A stretch of 64,000 bases of DNA from Rs1 sp036960485 (GCA_036960485.1 JBALXS010000001.1:88858-152857); one strand, 5' to 3'. Shown: positions 1 to 8,876, counted from the stretch's first letter. Made by a program: numbers and translations. Notes: generated from the sequence alone by a model not told the origin.

Positions 1-385
1 TTAGTGCAGCGGTATTTTTGATATTTAACTTTCTATTTAGAAGCAGCTTTAGAAGTTTTCAATGGGTACGCATATAATTAGATAAATCCAATTATTTAGT
101 AAGTGTGAATGGGTTTGCGTTGTTATATGTTAGATAAGAGAGCATGGGTTAGGGGTTGTTAGTTTAGAGCAGTTGGTCCCTAATCTAGCTCTGATTTTTA
201 ATGTCAAAGCTTTATTAATCAGGTTATTTATCCATATGACAGTCGCTTTGATTAAATATATAGAATAAAGTTGTATGCACTAATTTATGGTAAATAAAAT
301 CTAGCTATGGATTATAATATTCGAATAAGCTGATTTACTGAAAGGGTGCTGTTTTGAATTAGAAATGGATATCTGTAAGGGAAGG
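1..385. other. Gene-free left edge
   Basis: AT-rich sequence downstream of the CAU tRNA. I see no reading frame with protein-like content, no hairpin followed by a T-run and no RNA gene. It may belong to the flank of a gene outside the window. Confidence 0.5.
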
Positions 386-462
386 TGGTGCCTCTTGTAA
401 GACTCGAACTTACGACAGACCGATTATGAGTCGGGCACTCTAACCAACTGAGTTAAAGAGGC
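386..462 (-). tRNA. tRNA with CAU anticodon (Ile2 or elongator Met)
   Basis: Read on the minus strand this folds as a full cloverleaf: acceptor stem GCCTCTT/AAGAGGC, D-arm with AGTTGGTTA loop, anticodon loop CTCATAA (anticodon at 426-428), a perfect T-stem GTAAG/CTTAC around TTCGAGT, and an encoded CCA end. A CAU anticodon can belong to elongator tRNA-Met or to tRNA-Ile2, whose C34 is modified to lysidine by TilS. The GACTCATAATCG anticodon arm resembles Ile2, and E. coli also carries ileX close to rpoD, but the identity cannot be settled by eye. The pair 27-43 is a C-U mismatch, which is slightly unusual. The gene lies downstream of rpoD on the same strand. Confidence 0.85.
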
Positions 463-503
463 ATTGTATTTCTTTGTGTAAAAATATTTTTGAATGTCAT
501 ATT

Positions 504-576
504 GGCATTCGAATCCATAAAACTTTCGCCAAACGGATTATGAATCCGTTACTCTAACCAATCGAGTTATGGGTGC
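504..576 (-). pseudogene. Decayed CAU tRNA (elongator-Met-like)
   Basis: On the minus strand the first two thirds of a tRNA are intact: 5' acceptor half GCACCCA, D-arm, and an anticodon stem ACGGA/TCCGT enclosing TTCATAA with a CAU anticodon at 540-542. The rest is broken: the T-arm has no proper stem, and the 3' acceptor half TGGGTGC needed to pair with the 5' end is missing. It lies 41 bases upstream of the intact CAU tRNA on the same strand. Because the two differ in both acceptor and anticodon stems, this looks like a second CAU tRNA that has lost its 3' third, not a fresh duplicate. Confidence 0.7.
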
Positions 577-671
577 TTAACTATTAATTGAAATAAATTA
601 AGGCTATCTCAATAATTTATAACGACTTACTGTCAAATATTTATACTTTGAAAGCTGTCTTAATCAAGAGA

Positions 672-703
672 GCGCCATCATACATAGCAATGAGTGATGG
701 CGC
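672..703 (-). terminator. Hairpin downstream of rpoD
   Basis: Perfect 9-bp inverted repeat GCGCCATCA/TGATGGCGC with a 14-base loop, 25 bases past the rpoD stop codon. On the minus strand it is followed by TCTCTTG, a weak T-rich tract, so it is a plausible end of the rpoD transcript. Confidence 0.6.
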
Positions 704-727
704 AATAGAGAATTTAACTTTTTTTAA

Positions 728-2557
728 TTACTCGTCTAAAAAGCTGCGTAAGTGGTCAGAGCGGCTAGGATGGCGCAGTTTTCTTAAAGCTTTAGCTTCA
801 ATTTGGCGAATACGTTCGCGTGTAACATCAAACTGCTTACCTACTTCTTCTAAAGTATGGTCGGTATTCATATCGATACCAAAGCGCATTCTAAGTACTT
901 TTGCTTCTCTTGCGGTCAAGCCCGCTAGCACTTCTTTAGTTGCTTCGCATAGGCCTTCGCCCGTAGCTGAGTCGACTGGAGAAGAATGATTAACATCTTC
1001 AATGAAATCGCCTAGGCTAGAGTCTTCGTCATCGCCGATAGGGGTTTCCATTGAAATTGGCTCTTTGGCTATTTTGAGTACCTTACGGATTTTATCTTCA
1101 GGTATTTCCATTCTCTCGGAGAGCTCTTCTGGCGTTGGCTCTCTGCCCATTTCCTGTAGCATCTGTCTTGAAATACGATTAAGTTTGTTAATCGTTTCAA
1201 TCATATGTACAGGAATACGAATGGTACGCGCTTGGTCAGCGATTGAGCGAGTAATTGCTTGTCGAATCCACCAAGTGGCATAAGTAGAAAACTTATATCC
1301 TCTTCTGTATTCAAATTTGTCAACCGCCTTCATTAAGCCAATGTTACCTTCTTGTATAAGATCTAAGAACTGTAACCCGCGATTGGTGTATTTCTTTGCG
1401 ATCGAAATAACTAATCGTAAATTAGCTTCAACCATTTCCTTCTTGGCTCTACGAGCTCTTGCTTCACCGATAGACATGCGTCTATTTATTTCTTTAAGTT
1501 CGGATAGCTCAATACCAGTTTCTTGTTGAAGCTGTTTTAAGCGGCGCTGTGCTCGTTGCAAATCAGGCAAGTGGGTTGCAAGTGCTTGCGAATGCTCGGT
1601 GTTTTTATCTATCAAGCTTTGGAACCAATCTTGATTAGTTTCATTGCCTGGGAATGTTTTAATAAATTCTTTGCGTGATATTTTGCAGCGCTGCGTGCAA
1701 ATACGCATAATGTTACGTTCTTGAGTACGAATTCTGCCAATATACTCTCTAACTCTGCTAACTAATCTTTCGTAAAAACGAGGCGAAAGTTTAACGGGAG
1801 AGAAAACCAGACTTAGCTCTATTTGTGCTTTTTCAGCTTGTAAGCTTTGGTTGCCATGCTTTTCAACGGCATTATAGTATTCATCTAAGCGAAGCTGTAT
1901 GTTGCCAAAGCGAATTTTGGCTTCCTCAGGATCAGGTCCGCGTTCTTTTTCGTCTTCATCATCATCGTCGCTATTATCATCGCCTTCTTTGTTTTCCACG
2001 ACAATTTTCGGTTCGACTATAACTGGTGCAACAGGATCTGGGCTATCTGGGTCTATATAGCCACTGAAGATATCGCTGAGTCGTCCTTCATCTTCGGTAA
2101 TTCTATGATAGGCTTCAAGAATGATTTCAACAGAGCTTGGAAAAGCAGAAAGTGCCGACATTACTTCACGAATGCCTTCTTCAATTCTTTTGGCGATGAC
2201 TATTTCGCCTTCGCGAGATAGAAGTTCCACAGTCCCCATCTCGCGCATATACATACGTACTGGGTCAGTAGTTCTTCCTGCGTCAGATTCGACAGCCGCA
2301 AGCGCGGCAACGTCATCGTCGTCGGCATCTTGTGAAGAATCGCCTTCTTTCATGAGCAATGTTTCAGCGTCAGGTGCAACTTCTGATACGGTAATGCCCA
2401 TATCATTGATCATTCGAATGATATCTTCGACCTGTTCAGGATCTGCGATATCTTCTGGCAAATGATCATTGACTTCGGAGTAAGTTAAATAGCCTTGTTC
2501 CTTGCCTTTAGCGATTAATTCCTTAAGACGAGATTGCTGCTGCGAAGTATCTGACAT
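728..2557 (-). CDS. rpoD: RNA polymerase primary sigma factor RpoD (sigma-70)
   Basis: Housekeeping sigma factor that directs RNA polymerase to -35/-10 promoters. Length 609 residues, close to the 613 of E. coli. Visible parts: region 1.1 with the KGKEQGYLTYSEVNDHLPED signature near the N-terminus, region 1.2 (DPVRMYMREMG), an acidic Asp/Glu-rich linker in the non-conserved region, region 2 with DLIQEGNIGLMKAVDKFEY and the -10 recognising TYATWWIRQAI, and region 4 with the helix-turn-helix VTRERIRQIEAKALRKL at the C-terminus. The start at 2557 was chosen because it gives the family N-terminus; an upstream in-frame ATG would add 15 unrelated residues. It is last in the rpsU-dnaG-rpoD cluster, but 468 bases separate it from dnaG, so it may have its own promoter. 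Confidence 0.98.
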   Translation of the reverse strand: MSDTSQQQSRLKELIAKGKEQGYLTYSEVNDHLPEDIADPEQVEDIIRMINDMGITVSEVAPDAETLLMKEGDSSQDADDDDVAALAAVESDAGRTTDPVRMYMREMGTVELLSREGEIVIAKRIEEGIREVMSALSAFPSSVEIILEAYHRITEDEGRLSDIFSGYIDPDSPDPVAPVIVEPKIVVENKEGDDNSDDDDEDEKERGPDPEEAKIRFGNIQLRLDEYYNAVEKHGNQSLQAEKAQIELSLVFSPVKLSPRFYERLVSRVREYIGRIRTQERNIMRICTQRCKISRKEFIKTFPGNETNQDWFQSLIDKNTEHSQALATHLPDLQRAQRRLKQLQQETGIELSELKEINRRMSIGEARARRAKKEMVEANLRLVISIAKKYTNRGLQFLDLIQEGNIGLMKAVDKFEYRRGYKFSTYATWWIRQAITRSIADQARTIRIPVHMIETINKLNRISRQMLQEMGREPTPEELSERMEIPEDKIRKVLKIAKEPISMETPIGDDEDSSLGDFIEDVNHSSPVDSATGEGLCEATKEVLAGLTAREAKVLRMRFGIDMNTDHTLEEVGKQFDVTRERIRQIEAKALRKLRHPSRSDHLRSFLDE

Positions 2558-3025
2558 AATAGCCCTGCGATCCATAAAACGATTAGAAAAATTAGCGCGC
2601 AATTATAACGCTGCGTAGTAAACATTACTAGTGATAAGTGTCTAGTCTAGTTACTGTTATATGCTCTATTTAATATATGTTCTTAATAATTTATAAATAT
2701 TACTAAACTAAGTCATAAAAGACGAGTATTGAGTGATTATGTATTTGTGATGAGTCTTTTCTGGTTAGTAGATAAAAGTAGCCTGTTCGAATAAATAAGG
2801 AAATCTAGATTACTTGCATATTGAGCAAACAAGTATTTTTTCGATAAATATCGTTCATAATTATTAAACATAGTTCTTATATAGGTTTTATAACTGGTTT
2901 TTCAAGGTGTACTGAGTTTTCTTTGTTGTTTTTTATGCTTTATATGGAGTGACTTTAGCTGAGTTTGATTGTATTTTGAACAGTGCATTAGGTGAGCTGT
3001 TAAGTGACTCTATTAGTGAGTTGAT
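2558..3025. other. Spacer between dnaG and rpoD
   Basis: 468 AT-rich bases without a convincing gene. The rpoD leader and probably an internal promoter lie here, since rpoD often has promoters in or after dnaG, but I could not pick a single clear -35/-10 pair. Confidence 0.4.
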
Positions 3026-4912
3026 TTAAATTTTGTGGTTAGTGTGTTTTTTATGTTGAGCTGCAATCTCATCTAAATATTGCTTGGCTTGTTGTTTTAC
3101 AGAGTTGCTGAGATTGCTTTTTAAAGACGATTGTTGATTTTTTATGTTTCGATATGCAAGGTCTCCCTTTCTTTCTTTGAGCTTTTCCCAGCTGTCTAGA
3201 AAAAGCTGTTGGAAGTTCTCGTCGGGGCAGGGGTTTAATCTAGATATTTCGCTTATGACTAGTAGCTTGCTTGAGTATTGTGGAGTGTCTTGCCAGTCGA
3301 TAAGCATCTGGCCAATACTTGCGTTAGGGTATTTGGTCCAATAATCTACCAGCATTGCTAATATATCGGCATTATCTTCTTCTATTAGGCCTAAGTCAGG
3401 TATAGCGGAAACTTGCGAGATTAAATTGGGGTTGTGTAATAGTAGTGAGATAGTTCTGTTTACAAGTGATATTTGCGCGGTTCTTCTTTGATTGCGAGAG
3501 AAGGTTGGTTTGAGGTTGAAATTTGGGCGTTGCTTAAATGATTTTTTTTGAATTGCATATTCTGTTGGGTGTGAGTATTCAGAAGAGTAGTTGTTATCTT
3601 GTTGAAAGTTATCATGTAAGTGGTTGCTGCTGGTCAGCTGGTTTATAGATAGCCCAGTTAGTTCGCTGATTCGATCTCTCATCATTTGCTGTAAAAGGCT
3701 TGGTTGCATATGTTGAATGAGAGGCAGTGCTTGGCTGCTAAACAGTGCTCTGCCGTCAATTGAATCCATATCTATGTTATCTGAAAGAGAGCTGAAAAAG
3801 TATTCAGACATGGGAGTGGCGTTTTTAATTAATTCTTCAAAGTGCTCCTTCCCTTTTTGTCTAACGAGAGTGTCTGGGTCTTCTCCGTCTGGCAGAAATA
3901 GAAACTTCGCTTGTTGTCCGTCTTTTATAACGGGCATTAGTGTTTCAAGTGCTCTTTTAGCTGCTTTCAAGCCAGCGTTGTCACCGTCAAAACAAAAAAT
4001 GATCTCAGGTACTATCTTGTATAGTCTTTCGATATGGTGAAGGCTGGTAGCGGTGCCCAAAGTAGCTACGCTATAGTTAATGTTATATTGGGCTAGGCTC
4101 ACAACATCCATGTAGCCTTCCACAATGATGACTTTCTCCAGTTTTCTGTTGGCTTTTCTTGCCTCGTACAGTCCGTAAAGTTCTCTGCCCTTTTGGAAGG
4201 TGTCTGTTTCAGGGGAGTTTAAATATTTTGGCTTCCCATCGCCTAAGATGCGCCCTCCAAATGCAATGACACGTCCGCGCATATCTCGGATGGGAAACAT
4301 TATACGCTCACGAAACCTGTCATATAAGCTGTCTTTTTGTTCGTGCCTGATGAGCATGCCACTACGTTCTAGATGCGAGACATCCGTGTCCGTAAAACCT
4401 ACACCTTTGATTAAATTGTCCCACCCAGCAGGAGCGAAGCCTATGCCAAATTGTTTGGCTATATTGCCATCTAGCCCTCTGCTTTGAAGGTAATTAATAG
4501 CGGTTTGTTTAGAGGGGTTGTTTTTTAGCTGAGCTTGATAAAAAGCGGCCGTCAAATCTAGGATTTTGAACTGAGCTTGGTATAAGTGTTCGTTGTTTCT
4601 TTGGTTTGAAGTGTCTTTAGGGATTTCGATTCCAGCTCTTTTAGCTAGGTCTTCAACGGCTTGTGGAAATGGCAAGTTTTCGTATTCGGTGATGAAAGTT
4701 ATCGCATTGCCACCTGCGCCACAGCCAAAGCAGTAGTAAAATTGCTTATCGGGGTTTACAGAAAAAGAAGGGGATTTCTCTTTGTGGAAAGGACAGAGGC
4801 CGCTATAGTTTTTACCGGCTTTTTTTAAATTAACGCTGCTGTCAATGATGTCAACAATATCGGTTCTGGCCAGTAAGTCATCTATGAATGATTGTGGGAT
4901 TTTGTTGGCCAT
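3026..4912 (-). CDS. dnaG: DNA primase DnaG
   Basis: Synthesises RNA primers for Okazaki fragments and leading-strand start at the replication fork, recruited by DnaB helicase. Length 628 residues. The N-terminal zinc ribbon is complete (C40, H43, C61, C64, in CPFH and CFGC). The RNA-polymerase core carries the EGYMDVV motif with the catalytic glutamate and the TOPRIM FCFDGDNAG motif. The C-terminal third, including the DnaB-binding domain, is more divergent. Only a weak purine-rich ribosome site (GAGAAATAA) precedes the ATG, which fits the low level of primase the cell needs. Upstream, where yqeY normally lies, is a pseudogene. Confidence 0.97.
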   Translation of the reverse strand: MANKIPQSFIDDLLARTDIVDIIDSSVNLKKAGKNYSGLCPFHKEKSPSFSVNPDKQFYYCFGCGAGGNAITFITEYENLPFPQAVEDLAKRAGIEIPKDTSNQRNNEHLYQAQFKILDLTAAFYQAQLKNNPSKQTAINYLQSRGLDGNIAKQFGIGFAPAGWDNLIKGVGFTDTDVSHLERSGMLIRHEQKDSLYDRFRERIMFPIRDMRGRVIAFGGRILGDGKPKYLNSPETDTFQKGRELYGLYEARKANRKLEKVIIVEGYMDVVSLAQYNINYSVATLGTATSLHHIERLYKIVPEIIFCFDGDNAGLKAAKRALETLMPVIKDGQQAKFLFLPDGEDPDTLVRQKGKEHFEELIKNATPMSEYFFSSLSDNIDMDSIDGRALFSSQALPLIQHMQPSLLQQMMRDRISELTGLSINQLTSSNHLHDNFQQDNNYSSEYSHPTEYAIQKKSFKQRPNFNLKPTFSRNQRRTAQISLVNRTISLLLHNPNLISQVSAIPDLGLIEEDNADILAMLVDYWTKYPNASIGQMLIDWQDTPQYSSKLLVISEISRLNPCPDENFQQLFLDSWEKLKERKGDLAYRNIKNQQSSLKSNLSNSVKQQAKQYLDEIAAQHKKHTNHKI

Positions 4913-5093
4913 TTATTTCTCGTGTGTAAAGCTGTAAAGGATTGGGTAAAGCATTTTATAATAAACAAAAGACTATTTTAGCATGAGATGGAGGAAACTC
5001 ACGAAAAATGTGAAACCGATGTTTGGCTATCGCATTTGTGTTGGTATGCAATTGAAGTGCAGTTGAAATATAGAGAGTTTTACGTGAGAGAGT

Positions 5094-5578
5094 TTTTAGG
5101 TTTTGTTTGATAAGTTTGGATGCAAAAGCCATATGAGCGCGACCTTGTGGTTGCGGCTTCGCAAGTGCCATCAGATTTCCCATGTCCATCATGCTAGATG
5201 TCTATCTTTGGGTGATAGCCTTGTTGATTATGGCTGATATTTCATTATCGGTAAGCGGTGCGGCAAGTGGTTTTAATCACCTCCTGTTCTTGCTGCTCAG
5301 TGTCCGCCAGATCAGTGCGGTTCGCTTTTAAATATTGCGTGAGTTAATCTTTGCGCTATAAAGCTATTTTTCTAAAACGCTGATTACTCATGTATCATCC
5401 AGCTCTATACGCAATCAGTTATGATGCGTTTAAATTTCACCTAAACTTTACCGATAATGATCCATAATAGGTTTTGCCCGTATGGTATTTTCGTGTCAGC
5501 TTTATACATTACTGTATGGAGGTGTAATTTGACCTATCGCCGGTGTAGCTAAGTGCATGATACTTCGCGATCTTTCAT
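5094..5578 (-). pseudogene. yqeY: Decayed GatB/YqeY-domain gene
   Basis: Between rpsU and dnaG the minus strand carries the broken remains of the small YqeY (tRNA amidotransferase GatB tail-like) protein expected at this place in gammaproteobacteria. Frame 1 (5328 downward) reads KANRTDLADTEQQEQEVIKT; after about two single-base losses near 5265 the next frame reads PLTDNEISAIINKAI, hits an in-frame TAG at 5202-5204, and continues SSMMDMGNLMALAKPQPQGR. These match the family pattern of ..DLA..E..E..VI..YLP.PL...EI..LI..AI followed by SSMKDMGKVM..LKPQ.QGRAD. Upstream to about 5578 only fragments remain. The 78-codon open frame at 4956-5192 is just the surviving 3' piece. No intact copy is visible in this window. 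Confidence 0.8.
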
Positions 5579-5682
5579 TTCAGTGATTTTCTAAAATGGA
5601 AGATGTTATTAATCAATATAAAACACTAATTAAATAAACATTGGTCTAATAATGAATATTGGTGTTTTGAGTGATGATTAAA

Positions 5683-5898
5683 TTAGTATAAACGAACTCT
5701 GCGAGAGATTTCACGTGATACTTTCTTTGCATGACGTTTTACGGCAGCAGCTGCTTGGCGCTTACGAACTGATGTAGGCTTTTCGTAAAATTCACGACGA
5801 CGTACTTCAGCTAAAACACCAGCTTTTTCACATGAACGCTTAAAACGACGTAATGCGACGTCAAACGGCTCGTTATCTTTTACTCTTACTGCAGGCAT
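5683..5898 (-). CDS. rpsU: 30S ribosomal protein S21
   Basis: Small basic protein of the 30S subunit needed for efficient initiation on mRNAs. The 71-residue product matches S21 almost along its whole length (DNEPFDVALRRFKRSCEKAG, VLAEVRRREFYEKPTSVRKR, and a C-terminal RRVRLY). The start at 5898 was preferred over one 15 bases upstream because it gives the usual MPAV/MPVI N-terminus and has a GAGG ribosome site at good spacing. It opens the macromolecular-synthesis cluster and has a strong promoter upstream at 6035-6063. Confidence 0.98.
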   Translation of the reverse strand: MPAVRVKDNEPFDVALRRFKRSCEKAGVLAEVRRREFYEKPTSVRKRQAAAAVKRHAKKVSREISRRVRLY

Positions 5899-5913
5899 AT
5901 TATTAAACCTCAA

Positions 5914-6322
5914 TTAAATTAATGGGATTCAACCTTTTTTTCGATAGATAGTTTTAATAGTACAAGTTTGAACTTAGTTGCTAAACCTACTATTAAAGCA
6001 AGCACCAGAAGTGCTCGAAAAAGATTGAGCGCGTATTCTACAGCGATAGTATTTGTATGTCAAAATACAAAGAATTAATTGTTGGTGTATTTCGCTGAAT
6101 TGATTGATTTAGTTTAGTTTAGTTGACCTGCACAATCATTAAGAATTAGAACCTGTTGCTGTGCGCTGAATTCATGGGATTTTGCGCATTTGTAGTTTCT
6201 TGATCTCGAATTTATGTATAGGTAAATCCTACAGCGTTTTTTAGTTTATCTAATAGTGAAACTATCCAGTTTATAGTGGATAATATGGCGCAATTTCGAT
6301 TAATTGCTATTGGGTAAATGTT
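5914..6322. other. Divergent spacer rpsU / tsaD
   Basis: 409 bases between divergently read rpsU and tsaD. It holds the rpsU promoter (listed separately) and an untranslated rpsU leader of about 130 bases with a short AGCAC/GTGCT inverted pair around 6001-6015. The tsaD promoter must also be here but is not obvious. No gene is seen. Confidence 0.5.
6035..6063 (-). promoter_or_regulatory. Sigma-70 promoter of rpsU
   Basis: On the minus strand a perfect -35 box TTGACA (6058-6063) is followed after exactly 17 bases by TAGAAT (6035-6040), five of six matches to the -10 consensus. Transcription would begin near 6028, about 130 bases ahead of the rpsU start. This is the best promoter I can see by eye in the window, as expected for a ribosomal protein gene. 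Confidence 0.8.
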
Positions 6323-7348
6323 ATGCGAGTACTAGGTGTTGAGACTTCTTGTGATGAAACAGGTGTTGCTGTTTACGATACTGATCAAGGGCTTCTTGGG
6401 GATGCCTTGTATTCTCAAGTTGCAATGCACGCCGAATACGGTGGAGTAGTACCTGAGCTGGCTTCTAGAGATCATATTAAAAGACTGATTCCTTTAATTC
6501 GTCAAGTGTTAAAGGAGTCGGACACGCAGCAACAGCAGATTGATGCGATCGCTTTTACCGCAGGACCAGGCTTAATTGGTGCACTTATGGTGGGGGCTGC
6601 GACTGCAAGAGCAATTGCTTTTGCTTGGGGTGTTCCTGCAATTGGTGTGCATCATATGGAAGGGCATTTACTAGCGCCTATGTTAGAGGATGTATCACCT
6701 GAGTTTCCTTTTGTTGCTCTTTTAGTTAGTGGTGGGCATACCCAATTAGTTGAAGTTAAAGGAATAGGTCAATATCAGCTATTAGGTGAATCATTAGATG
6801 ATGCTGCGGGTGAAGCCTTTGATAAAGCGGCGAAAATGCTAGGGCTTGATTACCCCGGCGGGCCGTTGATAGCTAAGCTTGCATTAAGTGCCGATAGGCA
6901 GCGTTTTCGGTTCCCAAGGCCTATGACAGATAGGCCTGGAATGGATATGAGCTTTTCAGGTTTAAAAACCTTTACCTTAAATACAGTGAATAAGTTTAAA
7001 AACACCGACGGTTTAAACGACCAAACCAAGGCTGATATTGCTGCAGCTTTTGAAGAGGCTGTTGCTGAAACACTTGCGATAAAATGCAAACGAGCTTTGC
7101 AGCATACTAAATTCAAACGTTTAGTTATCGCAGGCGGAGTTAGTGCTAATGCTAGGCTTAGAGAAAGATTACAAGCAATGGTAGAGAAGGAAAGGGCAGT
7201 GTTGTTTTATGCGAGGCCTGAGTTTTGTACAGATAATGGAGCCATGATTGCGTTTGCAGGCGCCCAGCGCTTAATGGCAGGCCAAAGTAGCGATCTGACT
7301 ATTTTAGCGAGACCTCGCTGGCCAATGAATGAATTGCCTGCACTTTAA
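6323..7348 (+). CDS. tsaD: tRNA N6-threonylcarbamoyladenosine transferase TsaD
   Basis: Transfers the threonylcarbamoyl group from TC-AMP to A37 of ANN-reading tRNAs, working with TsaB and TsaE. The 341 residues match the Kae1/Gcp family: N-terminal VLGVETSCDETGVAVY, the metal-binding H111 and H115 in HHMEGHLLAP, VSGGHTQLV, the phosphate-binding PGGP loop and the C-terminal ARPRWPM. The C-terminal metal aspartate is in FCTDNGAMIAFAG. It is read divergently from rpsU, the usual arrangement in gammaproteobacteria. In Pseudomonas plsY stands between tsaD and folB; here only 124 bases separate them. Confidence 0.97.
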   Translation: MRVLGVETSCDETGVAVYDTDQGLLGDALYSQVAMHAEYGGVVPELASRDHIKRLIPLIRQVLKESDTQQQQIDAIAFTAGPGLIGALMVGAATARAIAFAWGVPAIGVHHMEGHLLAPMLEDVSPEFPFVALLVSGGHTQLVEVKGIGQYQLLGESLDDAAGEAFDKAAKMLGLDYPGGPLIAKLALSADRQRFRFPRPMTDRPGMDMSFSGLKTFTLNTVNKFKNTDGLNDQTKADIAAAFEEAVAETLAIKCKRALQHTKFKRLVIAGGVSANARLRERLQAMVEKERAVLFYARPEFCTDNGAMIAFAGAQRLMAGQSSDLTILARPRWPMNELPAL

Positions 7349-7472
7349 TTTTGACGCTGCTTTCCTTTAATGCGGCGGGTTGTTCCGTAAAGGCTCTAGT
7401 TTTGTGCAAATTACGATTAGTGTTTTGTACAGATAGAGAATATAAATAAATTATAATTTGGAAATTGAAAGT

Positions 7473-7838
7473 ATGGATATCGTTTACATTCGTCAACTTA
7501 AAATTGAAACTGTTATTGGGATCTTTGATTGGGAGCGTGAAATCAAGCAAACTGTTAGTTTAGATGTTGATATGGCTGTTGATATACGCCTAGCTGCGGC
7601 AGGTGAGGATATTGACAGTACCGTTAGTTATAAAAGTGTTGCGGATAGATTGGTGGAGTTCGTGAGCAAAAGTGAGTTCTTGTTAGTTGAAACAATGGCT
7701 GAAGAAATAGCTCAATTATTGCGTACTGAATTCTCGTTATCTTGGGTGCGTTTGCGTGTAGGGAAGCCAACAGCGATCGAAGCTGCTAGCGAAGTAGGTG
7801 TCTTGATAGAGCGTGGAGATAGACCAGCTATCGCTTGA
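7473..7838 (+). CDS. folB: Dihydroneopterin aldolase FolB
   Basis: Cleaves 7,8-dihydroneopterin to 6-hydroxymethyl-7,8-dihydropterin and glycolaldehyde in folate synthesis. From the ATG at 7473 the protein is 121 residues and lines up directly with E. coli FolB (MDIV.I..L...T.IG..DWE). The catalytic residues fall at the same numbers as in E. coli: Y53, E73 and K98 (in VGKPTAIEAA). A TTG five codons upstream is possible but adds residues absent from the family. It is followed 55 bases later by the folK-like gene, making a small pterin pair. Confidence 0.96.
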   Translation: MDIVYIRQLKIETVIGIFDWEREIKQTVSLDVDMAVDIRLAAAGEDIDSTVSYKSVADRLVEFVSKSEFLLVETMAEEIAQLLRTEFSLSWVRLRVGKPTAIEAASEVGVLIERGDRPAIA

Positions 7839-7893
7839 GCGTTTTTTATTGGAATGCAAAAGATTGAATTTAATATTGTTACGGGTAAATTGA

Positions 7894-8376
7894 ATGACGC
7901 AAGTGTTTGTAGCAATAGGCAGTAACTATAATGGACACACTAATATAGTAAAAGCATTGGCAGCTTTAGAGAAAGCATTTGGTAAGCTTGAGGTATCAAG
8001 TGTTTACAAAAATTTATCGCTTGAAAATAAAGGGGGCGACTATCTTAATTTAGTGGTCGCTTTTACTACTGCTTTGACAGGTAAAGAGCTTATTTCAAAT
8101 TTAAAGTCTATTGAGAAGCAGCTAGGCAGAACAGTCTTTAGTAAGCTTGACCAAAAAGTTTGCATCGATTTGGATCTTATTTTGTTTGGTGATTTCAAAG
8201 GCAAATTTGGTAATACTAATATCCCCAGTGTTTGTGTCGTTATGCATAGTTTTGTTTTAGCGCCATTGGCTGAAATAGCGGCACAGTTAAAAGAGCCGCA
8301 TAGTGGGGAAACTTATGCTGCTTTATGGGAAAAGTTTGATAAGAGTAAGCACGTATTAACCAAAGTAAGTTTTTAA
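7894..8376 (+). CDS. Divergent HPPK (FolK-like) protein
   Basis: The 160 residues fit the 6-hydroxymethyl-7,8-dihydropterin pyrophosphokinase fold: VFVAIGSNYNGHTNI at the N-terminus, SSVY, DYLNLVVAF, and the magnesium-binding pair D92/D94 in IDLDLILFGD. However, the arginine that normally precedes the aspartates (R-T-L-D-L-D) reads V-C-I-D-L-D here, and the two downstream active-site arginines of E. coli HPPK appear to be N and H. The location after folB matches a second, FolK-like gene that I recall in Pseudomonas, whose main folK lies elsewhere. It may be a weak enzyme or a pterin-binding paralogue, so I do not assign the symbol folK. Confidence 0.8.
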   Translation: MTQVFVAIGSNYNGHTNIVKALAALEKAFGKLEVSSVYKNLSLENKGGDYLNLVVAFTTALTGKELISNLKSIEKQLGRTVFSKLDQKVCIDLDLILFGDFKGKFGNTNIPSVCVVMHSFVLAPLAEIAAQLKEPHSGETYAALWEKFDKSKHVLTKVSF

Positions 8377-8470
8377 ACTAAGATTAAGATCATTTCAATA
8401 CGTGTTTAAAATATAGCATCGAGTTATTTTAACTTAATATAAGCTTTTCTTTAGTTTAGGTTTATTGTGC

Positions 8471-8794
8471 TTATATGCCTTGATGAATATCATCTGGAAA
8501 AAGTGCTTGCCAAGCGCTGAATCCGCCATCAATACTGGCTGTGTTTGTGTAGCCTTGAGAGTGTATAAATTGAGCTGCGCTTTTGCTGCTGATACCGTGA
8601 TAGCATAGCACTAAGATATTATGATCTTTGGCTAGTGGTTGCAGTAGCGCTTGTATGTTATCGTTGTTGAGGTTTTTTGCCTGGCTAGGATGCCCTTGAT
8701 GGAAGCTGTCTTGATCGCGGATATCTAATAAAATAGCGCCTTGTGATAATAATTTTTGAGCTTCTTCGCAATTAATGCATTGAAAATCTGACAT
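8471..8794 (-). CDS. glpE: Thiosulfate sulfurtransferase GlpE (single-domain rhodanese)
   Basis: Moves sulfane sulfur from thiosulfate to cyanide or a thiol acceptor such as thioredoxin; cytoplasmic. The 107 residues match E. coli GlpE throughout: F.CIN, VDIRD-type LLDIRDQDSF, and the active-site loop CYHGISS with persulfide cysteine C64, then SIDGGFSAWQ..FP. AAGGTG lies a few bases before the ATG. It stands next to apaH on the same strand, as in Pseudomonas, but with an 82-base gap. Confidence 0.95.
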   Translation of the reverse strand: MSDFQCINCEEAQKLLSQGAILLDIRDQDSFHQGHPSQAKNLNNDNIQALLQPLAKDHNILVLCYHGISSKSAAQFIHSQGYTNTASIDGGFSAWQALFPDDIHQGI

Positions 8795-8876
8795 TTTTCA
8801 CCTTATAGATTAAAGAGTTTCTGTAAATTAGTTAATTCTTATGAGTTAAAAACTAAGCAAAGTTTAGTTTACAAGT

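Noticed and set aside
4956..5192. 78-codon open frame on the minus strand
   Set aside because: It is the 3' remnant of the broken yqeY gene; its ATG is an internal methionine and an in-frame stop lies just upstream.
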